Shown piece by piece: positions 37,339 through 46,640 of a stretch of 64,000 bases of DNA. The notes beneath the pieces are model-generated. The model made no database searches and was not told where the DNA came from. It worked only from the letters and a program-made list of their open reading frames with translations. The stretch spans positions 1 through 64,000 of the forward strand of contig NZ_SKFG01000031.1 in assembly GCF_004344915.1 (NCBI RefSeq), written 5' to 3'. Each line of letters opens with the position of its first letter. Within the stretch, counting starts at the first letter, position 1. The stretch comes from Paenibacillus albiflavus. GTDB taxonomy: Bacteria > Bacillota > Bacilli > Paenibacillales > NBRC-103111. A program made the position numbers and the translations under genes.

Positions 37339-38244
37339 TTGAGAAAACAGACTTGGCTAATTGTTAGTATCATTGCCATTTTATCCAGTCTATTAATGGG
37401 TTGCAGCAGCAATTCATCTCAGCTTTCGATCAAAATTGGTTCGAAAAATTTTACCGAGAATCTGATTTTAGGCGAAATGTATGCACTGGCACTAGAGGAT
37501 AATGGATATAAAGTGGAGCGTAAACTCAATCTGGCTGGAACACTTGTCGCTCATGAAGCTTTGAAGAAGGGTGAGATTGATTTATATCCTGAATACACAG
37601 GTACTGGGCTCATCAATATTATGCAGGAAAAGCCCCTATCAGATGCCAAGGAAGTATACGATAAGGTGGCTAAATTCTATAAAGAGCAATTTCATCTGGT
37701 CTGGTTGACACCTTCGAATGCGAACAATACGCAAGCACTTGCTGTATCGAAGAAAATTTCTGATGCGTATGGCATTAAGACGATATCTGATTTACAGAAG
37801 AATGCTGCGAATATCCGATTAGCTGCTGTCCCGGAGTTTGAAGAACGTGAGGACGGATTGCTTGGGTTAAAGCGTGTTTATGGCGATTTTCCATTCAAGA
37901 CGATGAAGCTGTTCGATTATGGCGTTAAATATCGAGTGGTGCTTAATGATGAAGCCGATTTGACGGTGGCGTTCGCAACGGATGGGGAATTAACAAATCC
38001 TGAGCTTGTCGTTCTGCAGGATGATAAGAAGTTATGGCCACCTTATTATCTAGCGCCTGTCATCAGGCAAGAAATTCTTGACAAAGATCCGAATGTACGC
38101 CAAGTGCTTGATGAAATTTCAAGTAAAATCAATGACCAAACGATGCAGCAATTGAATGCGGAAGTGGATATTAAGAAACGTGAGTATGCGGAAGTAGCCA
38201 AAGAATTCCTTGAGAAGCAGATGCTGCTCAAGAAAGTGAAATGA
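37339..38244 (+). CDS. osmoprotectant ABC transporter substrate-binding lipoprotein
   Basis: OpuAC-type binding lipoprotein of 301 residues. The signal peptide ends in the lipobox LLMGC with Cys22. The binding domain starts with IKIGSKNFTENLILGEMYA, a hallmark of the OpuBC/OpuCC/OsmF family, and contains IDLYPEYTGTGL and later the repeat-like DLTVAFATDGEL. Expected ligands are glycine betaine, choline or carnitine; the aromatic cage cannot be resolved by eye. TTG start with AAGGGGGG 7 nt upstream. Confidence 0.93.
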   Translation: MRKQTWLIVSIIAILSSLLMGCSSNSSQLSIKIGSKNFTENLILGEMYALALEDNGYKVERKLNLAGTLVAHEALKKGEIDLYPEYTGTGLINIMQEKPLSDAKEVYDKVAKFYKEQFHLVWLTPSNANNTQALAVSKKISDAYGIKTISDLQKNAANIRLAAVPEFEEREDGLLGLKRVYGDFPFKTMKLFDYGVKYRVVLNDEADLTVAFATDGELTNPELVVLQDDKKLWPPYYLAPVIRQEILDKDPNVRQVLDEISSKINDQTMQQLNAEVDIKKREYAEVAKEFLEKQMLLKKVK

Positions 38245-38269
38245 TCAATAAGTGATGGAGGTGCTAGCC

Positions 38270-39253
38270 ATGCTGAACTCGGACGCGATTGTTTTTGATA
38301 AGGTCATGAAGCAGTTTCCCCGTGCTGCCAATCCGTCCGTGCAGGAAACGACCTTGCATATACCAGAAGGAAGCTTTATTACAATCCTAGGGGCATCGGG
38401 ATGCGGTAAAACAACCCTGCTCAAAATGGTCAATCGACTGTACGAACCCACTTCAGGTCGAATTCTGGTCCATGGTCAGGATATTAACCGAATTTCCGTA
38501 AATGAGCTGCGCAGGGACATCGGTTATGTCATTCAACAAATCGGCTTATTTCCCCATATGACCATTGAAGAGAATATCGCAACAGTTCCTAGAATTCTAG
38601 GTTGGAATAAACAGAAGATCGCCGATCGAGTCAATGAATTATTGGAGCTTGTTCATTTGAATCCGTCTGATTATCGCAAGCGTTATCCCAGACAGTTATC
38701 TGGAGGTCAGCAGCAGAGAGTTGGACTGGCAAGAGCGATGGCAGGCAATCCTTCGATTTTGTTAATGGATGAACCATTTGGATCGATTGATGCGATTACG
38801 AGGAGCAGCTTGCAGGAAGAACTCACCGGTATCCAGAAGATGCTTCGCACTACAATCCTATTCGTTACGCATGATATCGAAGAAGCGCTTAAGCTAGGGG
38901 ATCGGATCGTGATTATGAAAGATGGCGTGATTCAGCAGTACGACACTCCGCTGCAGATTATGACCCGTCCTGCTAACCGATTTGTAAGTCAGCTCGTGCA
39001 ATCAGAGGATGTTGTGCAGCAGCTCAGTCTAATGAGTGCGGACAAAGTGATGATCCCAATCGAAGAGCCGAGCCATCCCGATGAGTCAATGGTACAAAGC
39101 AGTGATAGCCTAAGGCTCGTATTAAATGAAATATTGAATAGCTCCTATCCTTCGGTAGTCGTGACCGATAGCAGTGATCATCCAATTGGACGCATTACCT
39201 TCGAACAGTTAAAGGCTTATATTGCCATAAGCAAAGTGATGCCTGCTACCTAA
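38270..39253 (+). CDS. osmoprotectant ABC transporter ATP-binding protein
   Basis: ABC ATPase of 327 residues. Walker A is GASGCGKTT, the signature is LSGGQQQRVGLARAM and Walker B is ILLMDEPFGSIDAITR, as in the OpuA/OpuC/ProV family. The C-terminal 90 residues are where relatives carry CBS domains; here only one weak CBS-like unit (SYPSVVVTDSSDHPIGRITF) can be seen. CBS domains sense ionic strength in OpuA, so sensing may be altered. The ATG at 38270 has GGAGGTG upstream, which excludes two earlier in-frame ATG codons. Confidence 0.93.
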   Translation: MLNSDAIVFDKVMKQFPRAANPSVQETTLHIPEGSFITILGASGCGKTTLLKMVNRLYEPTSGRILVHGQDINRISVNELRRDIGYVIQQIGLFPHMTIEENIATVPRILGWNKQKIADRVNELLELVHLNPSDYRKRYPRQLSGGQQQRVGLARAMAGNPSILLMDEPFGSIDAITRSSLQEELTGIQKMLRTTILFVTHDIEEALKLGDRIVIMKDGVIQQYDTPLQIMTRPANRFVSQLVQSEDVVQQLSLMSADKVMIPIEEPSHPDESMVQSSDSLRLVLNEILNSSYPSVVVTDSSDHPIGRITFEQLKAYIAISKVMPAT

Positions 39254-39259
39254 TAGGGG

Positions 39260-39907
39260 ATGGTGAACGACTTGCTTGAATATATGGTTCATAATTATGC
39301 TCGAATTTGGACGCTTCTTATCCAGCATCTCCTTCTGACGCTTAGTACACTTGGGATTGCACTCGTAATCGCAGTGCCTGTTGGTTTGTTTTTAAATCGA
39401 TACAAATGGATATCCGTACCTGTGCTGTCGCTGTTAGGGATCCTATATTCCATTCCGAGCTTAGCTATGTATGCTTTTCTTATTCCTTTGATTGGGCTAG
39501 GTGCGAAGACAGCGATTGTTGCGCTTGTTGCTTATAGCCAGCTCATTCTCGTTCGTAATGTAATGGTCGGATTTCAATCGATCGATTCGGCAATTATCGA
39601 AGCGGGAAGGGGAATGGGGCTTGACGCGAAGGCTTTATTTGTGTACATACAATTGCCACTGGCACTTCCTCTTATTCTGGGCGGGCTTCGACTTGCAACT
39701 GTTTCGACAATTGGGATCGCTACGATTGCCGCTTGGATTAATGCGGGTGGACTTGGTGTCATTCTTTTTGAAGGGCTGTATCAGAACCATATGGCCAAAA
39801 TGCTATGGGGAACAATTATGGTGTCTGTTTTAGCGATAGCTGCGAATCAATTGCTAATGGCTCTGGAGCGCAGAATGTCCCGCAGAGCGAGAGGGGAACT
39901 TGTGTAA
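39260..39907 (+). CDS. osmoprotectant-type ABC transporter permease (second)
   Basis: Membrane permease of 215 residues or slightly fewer, homologous to the first permease of this operon, with the loop EAGRGMGLDAKALFVYIQLPLALP. It completes a heteromeric OpuC-like importer. ATG (39260), GTG (39263) and TTG (39272) all compete as starts behind GGGGAT; TTG has the best ribosome-site spacing. A strong terminator follows. Two different permeases on either side of the binding protein and ATPase genes suggest an old duplication. Confidence 0.9.
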   Translation: MVNDLLEYMVHNYARIWTLLIQHLLLTLSTLGIALVIAVPVGLFLNRYKWISVPVLSLLGILYSIPSLAMYAFLIPLIGLGAKTAIVALVAYSQLILVRNVMVGFQSIDSAIIEAGRGMGLDAKALFVYIQLPLALPLILGGLRLATVSTIGIATIAAWINAGGLGVILFEGLYQNHMAKMLWGTIMVSVLAIAANQLLMALERRMSRRARGELV

Positions 39908-39925
39908 AACTAAGATACATATAAC

Positions 39926-39981
39926 AAAACCACTCCTTATAGGTAATGTCGACTAACCCAACATTACTGTGGAGTGGTTTT
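39926..39981. terminator. bidirectional terminator after the osmoprotectant operon
   Basis: The stem AAAACCACTCC / GGAGTGGTTTT encloses a second stem (GGTAATGT/ACATTACT). T-runs occur on both sides, serving this operon and the converging symporter gene. Confidence 0.9.
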
Positions 39982-40035
39982 ATGCGTTATGACCTTATTG
40001 ACGTTTTTAGCAGCGTTAGTTTAGGGGGGATTAAC

Positions 40036-41385
40036 CTACGCTTTTACCCTACCTTTGATTCTACGCCCAGAGGAATAGTTGTCTAAATCCTCATCAACAT
40101 TGTTGCTGTTGAACGCATGACGGTCGAATTCCTTCTCGGAAACACCGACAACGAGAGCGGATACGGTTGTGCCTGAAGCGTTCACAGCTGTTCTAGCCAT
40201 ATCGAGAATCGCATCAATCCCGAGAACAAGAGCCATACCTTCGATTGGCAGCCCTGCCGCACCCAATACCACTGTTGTTGAGATAGAAGCGGGACCTGGA
40301 ACGCCTGCAGTACCTACAGATGAAATAGCTGCTGCACCAATAATGATCAGGTAATCAACAAATCCTAGCTGAACCCCATACACATTCGCGACAAAGATGG
40401 CCACGATGGCAGGATAGAGTCCTCCGCAACCATTCATATTAATCGTCGCACCAAGTGGGGCAACGAAGGAAGCCACACGCTCAGACACTTTGACACGTTT
40501 GGTAATCGTCTCCAGATTGACAGGTAGCGTCGCATAGGAGCTTCGTGTTGTGAAGGCGACGGCAATAACCGGATATATTTTGCGTAGGAATCGCAGTGGA
40601 TTCACTTTCGCAACAAAAGTAACGAGACTGCCGTATGTGAGCAGCATGTGAAGCAAGGATGCTGCATAGACTGCGATGGCTACACTGACCAGTCCTTTGA
40701 GTGAATCGAATCCATACTTGGATGCCATTACGGCCATAAGTCCAAATACGCCATATGGGGTTAGCTTAATAATGAACTTGGTAACTCGGAACATGATTTG
40801 GACGAAGGATTGGATGAAATCCTTGACTGGCTTAACTGCTTCTGGTCTTCTAGCACCTTCCACGATAATGGCGACAGCGATAAAGATGGCAAATATAATA
40901 ACAGGAATAACTTTGCCGTTAGCCATTTCGGAGATTGGATTAGAAGGAATATTATCCGTAATAATTTTGGCGAAAATCGGCACTTCACGCTTCTCAAACC
41001 CTTCTGTTGAGCCCTTCGGAAAATCACCTCCGACATTAAGCAAGAGCGCAATAATTAGTCCGATCGTTGCTGCAATTGCGGTTGTGCCAATAAAAATCGC
41101 AACCGTTTTGCCCCCGATACTTCTTAGCTGCTTAGGATCCGTAAGAGTTGTCATAGAGGAGATGATGCTCGCAAATACAAGCGGGATTACAATCATTTTG
41201 ATCAGACTGATATAGATGGTGCCGAATAAACCGATGTCAGCCGCATCTTTGCCAAAGAATGAACCGACCGCTACCCCTAGTATCATCGCTAGCAGGACGC
41301 GCCATCCGAAGCCAATCTTGGTTCTTCCTAAAAAGTACAAGAGAGCAACAATGATAATGGATACAGCCCAAGTCACATAAATCAT
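40036..41385 (-). CDS. cation:dicarboxylate/amino-acid symporter
   Basis: Membrane symporter of the DAACS family (449 residues, eight or more helices). Landmarks are KMIVIPLVFASIISSM near helix 3, the serine-rich hairpin TTRSSYATLPV, the unwound-helix region NMNGCGGLYPAI and the hairpin-2 sequence SSVGTAGVPGPAS. The NMNG motif and the short hairpin are typical of cystine- or dicarboxylate-type members; TcyP-like L-cystine uptake is possible, but glutamate/aspartate or C4-dicarboxylates cannot be excluded. It is a single gene read toward the terminator at 39926-39981. Confidence 0.9.
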   Translation of the reverse strand: MIYVTWAVSIIIVALLYFLGRTKIGFGWRVLLAMILGVAVGSFFGKDAADIGLFGTIYISLIKMIVIPLVFASIISSMTTLTDPKQLRSIGGKTVAIFIGTTAIAATIGLIIALLLNVGGDFPKGSTEGFEKREVPIFAKIITDNIPSNPISEMANGKVIPVIIFAIFIAVAIIVEGARRPEAVKPVKDFIQSFVQIMFRVTKFIIKLTPYGVFGLMAVMASKYGFDSLKGLVSVAIAVYAASLLHMLLTYGSLVTFVAKVNPLRFLRKIYPVIAVAFTTRSSYATLPVNLETITKRVKVSERVASFVAPLGATINMNGCGGLYPAIVAIFVANVYGVQLGFVDYLIIIGAAAISSVGTAGVPGPASISTTVVLGAAGLPIEGMALVLGIDAILDMARTAVNASGTTVSALVVGVSEKEFDRHAFNSNNVDEDLDNYSSGRRIKGRVKA

Positions 41386-41463
41386 GCGAATGCCTCCTCA
41401 ATCCAATAAGTTTAGTTGGAATAAATTTAGTGCTTCGATACATGATTATGTCGTGAGTTAAAC

Positions 41464-41520
41464 GAATAGAAGCTGTCACTCGCAGTACATAAGGTACTTG
41501 GGAATGAACAGCTTCTATTC
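41464..41520 (-). terminator. stem-loop after the DUF2621 gene, likely terminator
   Basis: A perfect 13-bp outer stem GAATAGAAGCTGT / ACAGCTTCTATTC has an inner GTAC/GTAC pairing. The minus-strand tail ATTCGTTTAAC is a weak T-tract. The rest of the 151-bp gap to the symporter gene shows nothing else. Confidence 0.65.
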
Positions 41521-41536
41521 TTAACAAGTTGTTAGT

Positions 41537-41983
41537 TTATTTTGCCGCTTGCAAATATTCTTTAAATTCGCCGTAGTCAATGCCTTCTTTATCAAGAAAC
41601 TTCATTAAGAAGTTATGGTCACGTTTGGGAGTAGCTAGAATATAGCCTCGAATGCAGTGCGCCGTTGTGACGGATGTCGCTTGATCCTCAAGTGCTACTT
41701 GCCCAATCTTGGCTGCGATCGAATGACGTGCAATATCGCGAAAGGCATTGGGTACGGGTGAAACTAGCTTATCTAACATAGCTTTGGATTCATCGGTCCA
41801 TAAATGACGAGAAGCCTCGACATAATGATTCTGCCAATCAAGCTTGGATTTCCCGTCAGCCTTCGGCAATACTTTCAGAAATTTGCGAAACATGAAGAAG
41901 CCGCCAATCGACATAAAGAATAGCAGTACGAATCCCCAAAAGACTGTCATCCAACCTACACCAACACTAAACTCTGGTACCAT
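41537..41983 (-). CDS. DUF2621 family membrane protein
   Basis: Small protein of 148 residues with an N-terminal membrane helix (about 12-34) and a soluble domain. It resembles the DUF2621 family, found in Bacillus and relatives as YneK-like proteins of unknown role. Conserved-looking parts are LDWQNHYVEASRHLW and HCIRGYILATPKRDH. The ATG at 41983 has GAGGTGAG upstream; a GTG 12 bases earlier overlaps the ribosome site. I cannot state a function. Confidence 0.8.
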   Translation of the reverse strand: MVPEFSVGVGWMTVFWGFVLLFFMSIGGFFMFRKFLKVLPKADGKSKLDWQNHYVEASRHLWTDESKAMLDKLVSPVPNAFRDIARHSIAAKIGQVALEDQATSVTTAHCIRGYILATPKRDHNFLMKFLDKEGIDYGEFKEYLQAAK

Positions 41984-42124
41984 TAAAGTTCTCACCTCAC
42001 TTGGTATATTATACTAGATACGAGCGCAAAACCCAATCCCTAACTAAGCTTAATTCTGGCATTCTTGCGACATTCCATGTACAATTGGGAATATTGAATC
42101 GGATGTAAAGGGGTAGTGTTTAAT

Positions 42125-43252
42125 ATGATTAAAATCGGTTCACATGTATCGTTTTCTGACAAAGGCTTGCTTAATGCAGCTGGGGAAGCGGTATCCTATG
42201 GTTCATCCACCTTCATGATTTATACAGGAGCACCTCAGAATACAAGACGCAAACCTATTGAAGAGCAATATATAGAAGAAGGCAAGAAACTGATGAATGA
42301 GAATCAGATTGGTGAGATCGTCGTTCATGCTCCGTATATTATCAATCTGGGTTCTTATAAAGACAATACGTATGAGCTGGCAGTATCTTTCCTTCAGCAA
42401 GAAATTCGTCGTACAGACTATTTGGGCGTACGTAACATCGTTCTGCATCCAGGCGCTTATACCGATAAAGATGCTGAATATGGCGTCAATCGAATCGCTG
42501 AGGGATTAAATGAAGTTTTGGAAGCATGCAAAGATACGAATGTGAACATTGCCCTTGAGACAATGGCGGGCAAAGGCTCAGAGGTTGGTCGCAGCTTTGA
42601 GGAAATTGCTGCTATTATGGATAAAGTGAAATACAATGATAAATTAACGGTAACTTTCGATACTTGTCACGTGCATGATGCAGGATATGATCTTGTAAAC
42701 AATTTGGAAGGTGTACTGGATAATTTTGATCGTGTCGTTGGTTTGGACAAGATTGCTGTTCTCCATTTGAACGATTCCAAGAATCCGTGTGGAGCTGGAA
42801 AGGACAGGCATACACCAGTCGGTTCAGGTTATCTTGGTTATGAAGCGATGCAAGCAATCGTTAATTACGAAAGATTCCAACATCTGCCTATGATTCTCGA
42901 AACACCGTGGATCGGCAAGAATGATAAAACGCAGCGTCCAATGTACGAAGTTGAGATTGCCTTGCTGAGTGATCGCCTGCAAGATCGTTTAGGCGGACAA
43001 TTCCTGGAGGATGTTGAGAAGATCGCATTCTTCGCCAATAAAGAAGACATTCATCATCGTGATTATGTACTCAATACTTGGAATTTGCTCAAGAATGATG
43101 CAAAAGCGAAGAAAGCGGATGGCCGCGAGCCGTTAGAGCGTTTATATGACTGGGTGATGGAGCAAAGAATGTTCCCTGAGCTAACGGAGGAGCAAGTTAA
43201 CCAACGTTTAACGGTATGGCTAGCTGGACCTACAGCACTTAAGCAAGCATAA
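42125..43252 (+). CDS. nfo: endonuclease IV (AP endonuclease) with C-terminal extension
   Basis: DNA repair enzyme that cuts the backbone at abasic sites. The TIM-barrel core (about residues 1-284) shows the zinc ligands in VVHAPY (His68), VLHPG (His108), ALETMAG (Glu145), [10 protein letters not shown] (Asp179, His182), [14 protein letters not shown] and ILETPWIG (Glu259). The protein is 375 residues long, whereas the Nfo enzymes I know have about 280-300. The extra 90 residues (about 285-375) are helical and charged, with [12 protein letters not shown] near the end, and have no recognised domain. The ATG at 42125 is preferred to a GTG nine bases earlier because AGGGG is too close to the GTG. 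Confidence 0.93.
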   Translation: MIKIGSHVSFSDKGLLNAAGEAVSYGSSTFMIYTGAPQNTRRKPIEEQYIEEGKKLMNENQIGEIVVHAPYIINLGSYKDNTYELAVSFLQQEIRRTDYLGVRNIVLHPGAYTDKDAEYGVNRIAEGLNEVLEACKDTNVNIALETMAGKGSEVGRSFEEIAAIMDKVKYNDKLTVTFDTCHVHDAGYDLVNNLEGVLDNFDRVVGLDKIAVLHLNDSKNPCGAGKDRHTPVGSGYLGYEAMQAIVNYERFQHLPMILETPWIGKNDKTQRPMYEVEIALLSDRLQDRLGGQFLEDVEKIAFFANKEDIHHRDYVLNTWNLLKNDAKAKKADGREPLERLYDWVMEQRMFPELTEEQVNQRLTVWLAGPTALKQA

Positions 43253-43289
43253 ATAGAGAATTTATTGGATGGGATTGGAGAGACTGGAG

Positions 43290-44183
43290 ATGGAAAATAA
43301 GTTAGGCAGCAGACCACAAGTAACTGGTCATTTGAGTCGGGCGCGTATGTTGATTTCGTGTCCTGATCAGCCAGGTATTGTGGCGGGGGTGTCACAATTC
43401 TTGTATGAGCATGATGCGAATATCGTTCAATCGGATCAATACACGATGGATCCAGAAGGCGGTATGTTCTTTATCCGTATTGAATTCGACTTGCCGCATC
43501 TTGATGCAAGGATTGATGCTTTCGAGCGAGATTTTCAACAATTAGCAACGAAGTTTAACATGAGTTGGAATCTGTCACCAGTTAGCCATAAGAAGCGTTT
43601 AGCGATTTTTGTATCCAAAGAAGATCATTGTTTGCTAGAGCTGTTATGGCACTGGCGGGCAGGAGATCTGGATGCAGATATTGCAATGGTGATTTCGAAT
43701 CACGACGATATGCGCGGTCTTGTCGAGCCTTTTGGAATTCCGTATTACCACGTTCCAGTTACGCCAGATACGAAGAAAGAAGCTGAACGTCGTCATTTGG
43801 AGCTATTGGAAGGCCAAGTTGATCTGATTATCTTAGCACGTTATATGCAGATCATTCCGCAGACATTTATTGAACACTACAATAATCGGATTATTAATAT
43901 CCATCACTCCTTCCTTCCAGCGTTTGTAGGCGGCAAGCCTTATGCACAAGCGCATAACCGCGGGGTCAAAATTATTGGCGCAACCGCTCACTATGTAACA
44001 GAGGAATTAGATGGAGGCCCGATCATTGAACAGGATGTGCAGCGTGTCAGCCATCGTGACTCTGTCGATGATCTTAAGCGAATTGGACGGACAATTGAGC
44101 GTACAGTGCTTGCTAGAGCGGTGTCCTGGCATGTAGAGGATCGTATTCTCGTCCATGAGAACAAGACGGTTGTATTTAAGTGA
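43290..44183 (+). CDS. purU: formyltetrahydrofolate deformylase
   Basis: Enzyme of 297 residues that hydrolyses 10-formyl-THF to THF and formate, balancing one-carbon pools. An N-terminal ACT domain (about 15-95, ISCPDQPGIVAGVSQFL) is followed by the formyl-transferase-like domain, with NHDDMRGLVEPFGIPYYHVP, INIHHSFLPAFVGGKPY and the catalytic Asp region EELDGGPIIEQDV. The ATG at 43290 has GGAG 9 nt upstream; an ATG at 43269 lacks a ribosome site. A copy of the two-hairpin element follows directly after the stop codon. Confidence 0.94.
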   Translation: MENKLGSRPQVTGHLSRARMLISCPDQPGIVAGVSQFLYEHDANIVQSDQYTMDPEGGMFFIRIEFDLPHLDARIDAFERDFQQLATKFNMSWNLSPVSHKKRLAIFVSKEDHCLLELLWHWRAGDLDADIAMVISNHDDMRGLVEPFGIPYYHVPVTPDTKKEAERRHLELLEGQVDLIILARYMQIIPQTFIEHYNNRIINIHHSFLPAFVGGKPYAQAHNRGVKIIGATAHYVTEELDGGPIIEQDVQRVSHRDSVDDLKRIGRTIERTVLARAVSWHVEDRILVHENKTVVFK

Positions 44184-44274
44184 TATAGAATTTATAACTC
44201 TCAGCTCATAAATTCTAAGTATCACCTCAAGAAACGCCTCCGTCTTATAAAGACGGTGAAACAGTTTCTTCTTG
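44184..44274 (+). repeat. two-hairpin structured element, copy A (between purU and tkt)
   Basis: Hairpin 1 pairs TAGAATTTAT (44186-44195) with ATAAATTCTA (44208-44217). A linker with CACCTCAAG leads to hairpin 2, which pairs AAGAAAC (44229-44235) with GTTTCTT (44264-44270) and has an inner stem CCGTCTT/AAGACGG and a GGTGAAAC bulge. About 80 percent of the positions agree by eye with copy B on the other side of tkt, and most differences are in loops. It does not look like a classic terminator because it ends in TTCTTG. Confidence 0.8.
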
Positions 44275-44374
44275 TTCCGGGCTTTATGGTAGCAAAGTGT
44301 GAAAGTAAATGTTAAAATGACGAATAAGCCATAAAAATAGTTACAAACTTATCTTAGTAGGAGGTAGTTTTACT

Positions 44375-46399
44375 ATGACAGCTATGAACAGATCTATTCA
44401 AGAAAAAGCAGTAAATGCGATCCGAACACTTGGGATTGATGCAATTGAAAAATCGAATTCAGGACATCCAGGTATTGTAATGGGGGCTGCCCCAATGTCG
44501 TACGTACTATGGACTCAGCATATGAAGCATAATCCTGTTAATCCGAGCTGGATTAATAGAGATCGTTTTGTTCTATCGGCAGGTCACGGTTCCATGCTGC
44601 TGTATGGATTATTGCATTTATGTGGTTATGATGTAACGATAGATGATATTAAGAATTTCCGTCAATGGGGATCCCGTACACCAGGACACCCTGAATATGG
44701 TCATACTGCTGGGGTAGATGCAACAACAGGTCCGCTTGGACAAGGCGTTGGTATGGCAGTTGGTATGGCAATGGCTGAAGCGCATTTAAGCGCTGTATAT
44801 AATCGTGATGACTATTCGGTAATCGATCATAATACTTATGTTATCTGTGGCGATGGTGACATGATGGAAGGTGTTGCTTCAGAAGCAGCTTCCATGGCAG
44901 GACATTTGAAGCTCGGCAAGTTAATCATGCTCTATGATTCCAACAATATCTCTCTGGATGGAAAGCTTGATATGGCATTCACAGAGAATGTTGCGAAGCG
45001 TTATGAAGCATATGGCTGGCAAGTGCTTCGCGTTGAAGGAGAGAATGATCTTGAAGCGATCTCCAAGGCGCTTGCTGAGGCAAAGGCAGATCCAACTCGC
45101 CCAACTCTAATCGAAGTGAAGACAACCATCGGTTATGGTTCACCTAATAAAGCGGGTGTAGGTGGTCATGGCGGAACACATGGTTCACCACTAGGTAAGG
45201 ATGAGGCGAAGCTAACGAAGGAATTCTACGGTTGGCCGCTTGAACCTGATTTCTTTGTTCCAGAAGACGTTCGTGAACACTATGCCCAAGTGAAAGTTAA
45301 TGGAGCTAAGGCAGAAGAAGCTTGGACAGCAATGTTTGTTAAATATGAAGCAGCTTATCCAGAGCTTGCTAAGCAGTTTAATCAAGCAACAAGCAATAAG
45401 CTTCCGGAAGGTTGGGACGCAGATCTCCCAACATACTCACCAAGTGATAAGGGCATTGCGACTCGTGCGGCTTCAGGTAATGCAATTAACGCGATTGCAA
45501 GCAAGCTGCCATTGTTAATTGGAGGATCGGCTGACCTGGCTTCTTCCAATAACACAGAAATCAAAGGCGAAGGCCCATTCCATGCGGAAGATTATTCTGG
45601 TCGCAACCTGTGGTTCGGTGTACGTGAATTTGCAATGGGCGCGGCAATGAACGGGATGAGCTTACACGGTGGTCTTCGTGTCTATGGTGCAACCTTCTTC
45701 GTGTTCTCTGACTACTTGCGTGCATCCATTCGTCTTGCAGCGCTTATGAAGCAGCCTGTAATCTATGTATTAACGCATGATTCCATCGGTGTTGGTGAAG
45801 ATGGTCCAACGCATGAGCCGATTGAACAACTGCCTGCGCTTCGTATTATTCCAGGTATGACCGTGCTTCGCCCTGCGGATGCAACGGAAACAAGCGAAGC
45901 TTGGCGCTATGCAGTTAGCCAGAATGATGGTCCAGTAGCACTTGTGCTGACACGTCAGGCGCTGCCTAACCTTGAGGGTTCAGTTAAATCTGCACGCGAG
46001 CTATTACAGAAGGGTGCTTATGTAGTAGCAGACGCTCCTGAAGGAACTCGTCCAGATGCGATGATCCTCGCAACTGGTTCAGAAGTTCAGCACGGTGTAG
46101 CAGCTCAGAAACTGCTTGCTGAAGAAGGCATTCATGTACGTGTTGTATCCATGCCTAGCTGGGAGCTTTTCGAAAAACAATCACAGGAATATAAAGATTC
46201 TGTCTTATTGCCTGAGGTTAAAAAGCGTCTAGCTGTTGAAATGGCATATCCGCTCGGCTGGGAGAAATATACTGGCGATCAAGGAGATATCTTAGGTATC
46301 AGTACGTTTGGTGCTTCTGCTCCTGGTGATATTCTCATTCGTGAGTTCGGCTTCACGGCAGAGAACGTAGCAGCTAAAGTAAAAGCTTTGTTGAAATAA
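44375..46399 (+). CDS. tkt: transketolase
   Basis: Thiamine-diphosphate enzyme of 674 residues in the pentose phosphate pathway, moving two-carbon units between sugar phosphates. It shows [20 protein letters not shown] near the N-terminus (written here as HNPVNPSW), the TPP motif [19 protein letters not shown] with the following ND-type NNISLDG, and the pyrimidine-domain signature [25 protein letters not shown] lies upstream of the ATG. Two copies of a structured repeat flank the gene in the same orientation. A terminator-like hairpin follows copy B. Confidence 0.97.
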   Translation: MTAMNRSIQEKAVNAIRTLGIDAIEKSNSGHPGIVMGAAPMSYVLWTQHMKHNPVNPSWINRDRFVLSAGHGSMLLYGLLHLCGYDVTIDDIKNFRQWGSRTPGHPEYGHTAGVDATTGPLGQGVGMAVGMAMAEAHLSAVYNRDDYSVIDHNTYVICGDGDMMEGVASEAASMAGHLKLGKLIMLYDSNNISLDGKLDMAFTENVAKRYEAYGWQVLRVEGENDLEAISKALAEAKADPTRPTLIEVKTTIGYGSPNKAGVGGHGGTHGSPLGKDEAKLTKEFYGWPLEPDFFVPEDVREHYAQVKVNGAKAEEAWTAMFVKYEAAYPELAKQFNQATSNKLPEGWDADLPTYSPSDKGIATRAASGNAINAIASKLPLLIGGSADLASSNNTEIKGEGPFHAEDYSGRNLWFGVREFAMGAAMNGMSLHGGLRVYGATFFVFSDYLRASIRLAALMKQPVIYVLTHDSIGVGEDGPTHEPIEQLPALRIIPGMTVLRPADATETSEAWRYAVSQNDGPVALVLTRQALPNLEGSVKSARELLQKGAYVVADAPEGTRPDAMILATGSEVQHGVAAQKLLAEEGIHVRVVSMPSWELFEKQSQEYKDSVLLPEVKKRLAVEMAYPLGWEKYTGDQGDILGISTFGASAPGDILIREFGFTAENVAAKVKALLK

Positions 46400-46418
46400 A
46401 CTTAGTCTAAATTAGTAT

Positions 46419-46508
46419 TATAGAATTTATCACTTTCGTGTCATAAATTCTAAGTAATACCTTAAGAAACGCACCCGTCTTAAATGACGGTGAAACCGTT
46501 TCTTCTTG
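46419..46508 (+). repeat. two-hairpin structured element, copy B (between tkt and the ABC-F gene)
   Basis: Hairpin 1 pairs TAGAATTTAT (46421-46430) with ATAAATTCTA (46443-46452), and CAC/GTG pairs extend it into the loop. A linker with TACCTTAAG leads to hairpin 2, which pairs AAGAAACG (46464-46471) with CGTTTCTT (46497-46504) around an inner CCGTC/GACGG stem with a GGTGAAAC bulge. It is the same length within one base as copy A. The GGGGTGCC hairpin follows at once. Confidence 0.8.
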
Positions 46509-46509
46509 T

Positions 46510-46551
46510 GGGGTGCCTCGAATCGTCATGAATAGTGACACGGGGCACCCC
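46510..46551 (+). terminator. probable terminator of tkt
   Basis: The stem GGGGTGCCTCG / CGGGGCACCCC has a 20-nt loop and is followed by TTGTTGTG, a weak T-tract. Confidence 0.65.
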
Positions 46552-46640
46552 TTGTTGTGATAGCCCCATGCACATCCAGGCACTATTTTATGGTATGCTT
46601 TTAAGTAGGTTTTTTAATTGATAAAAGAAAGGTGACACCA

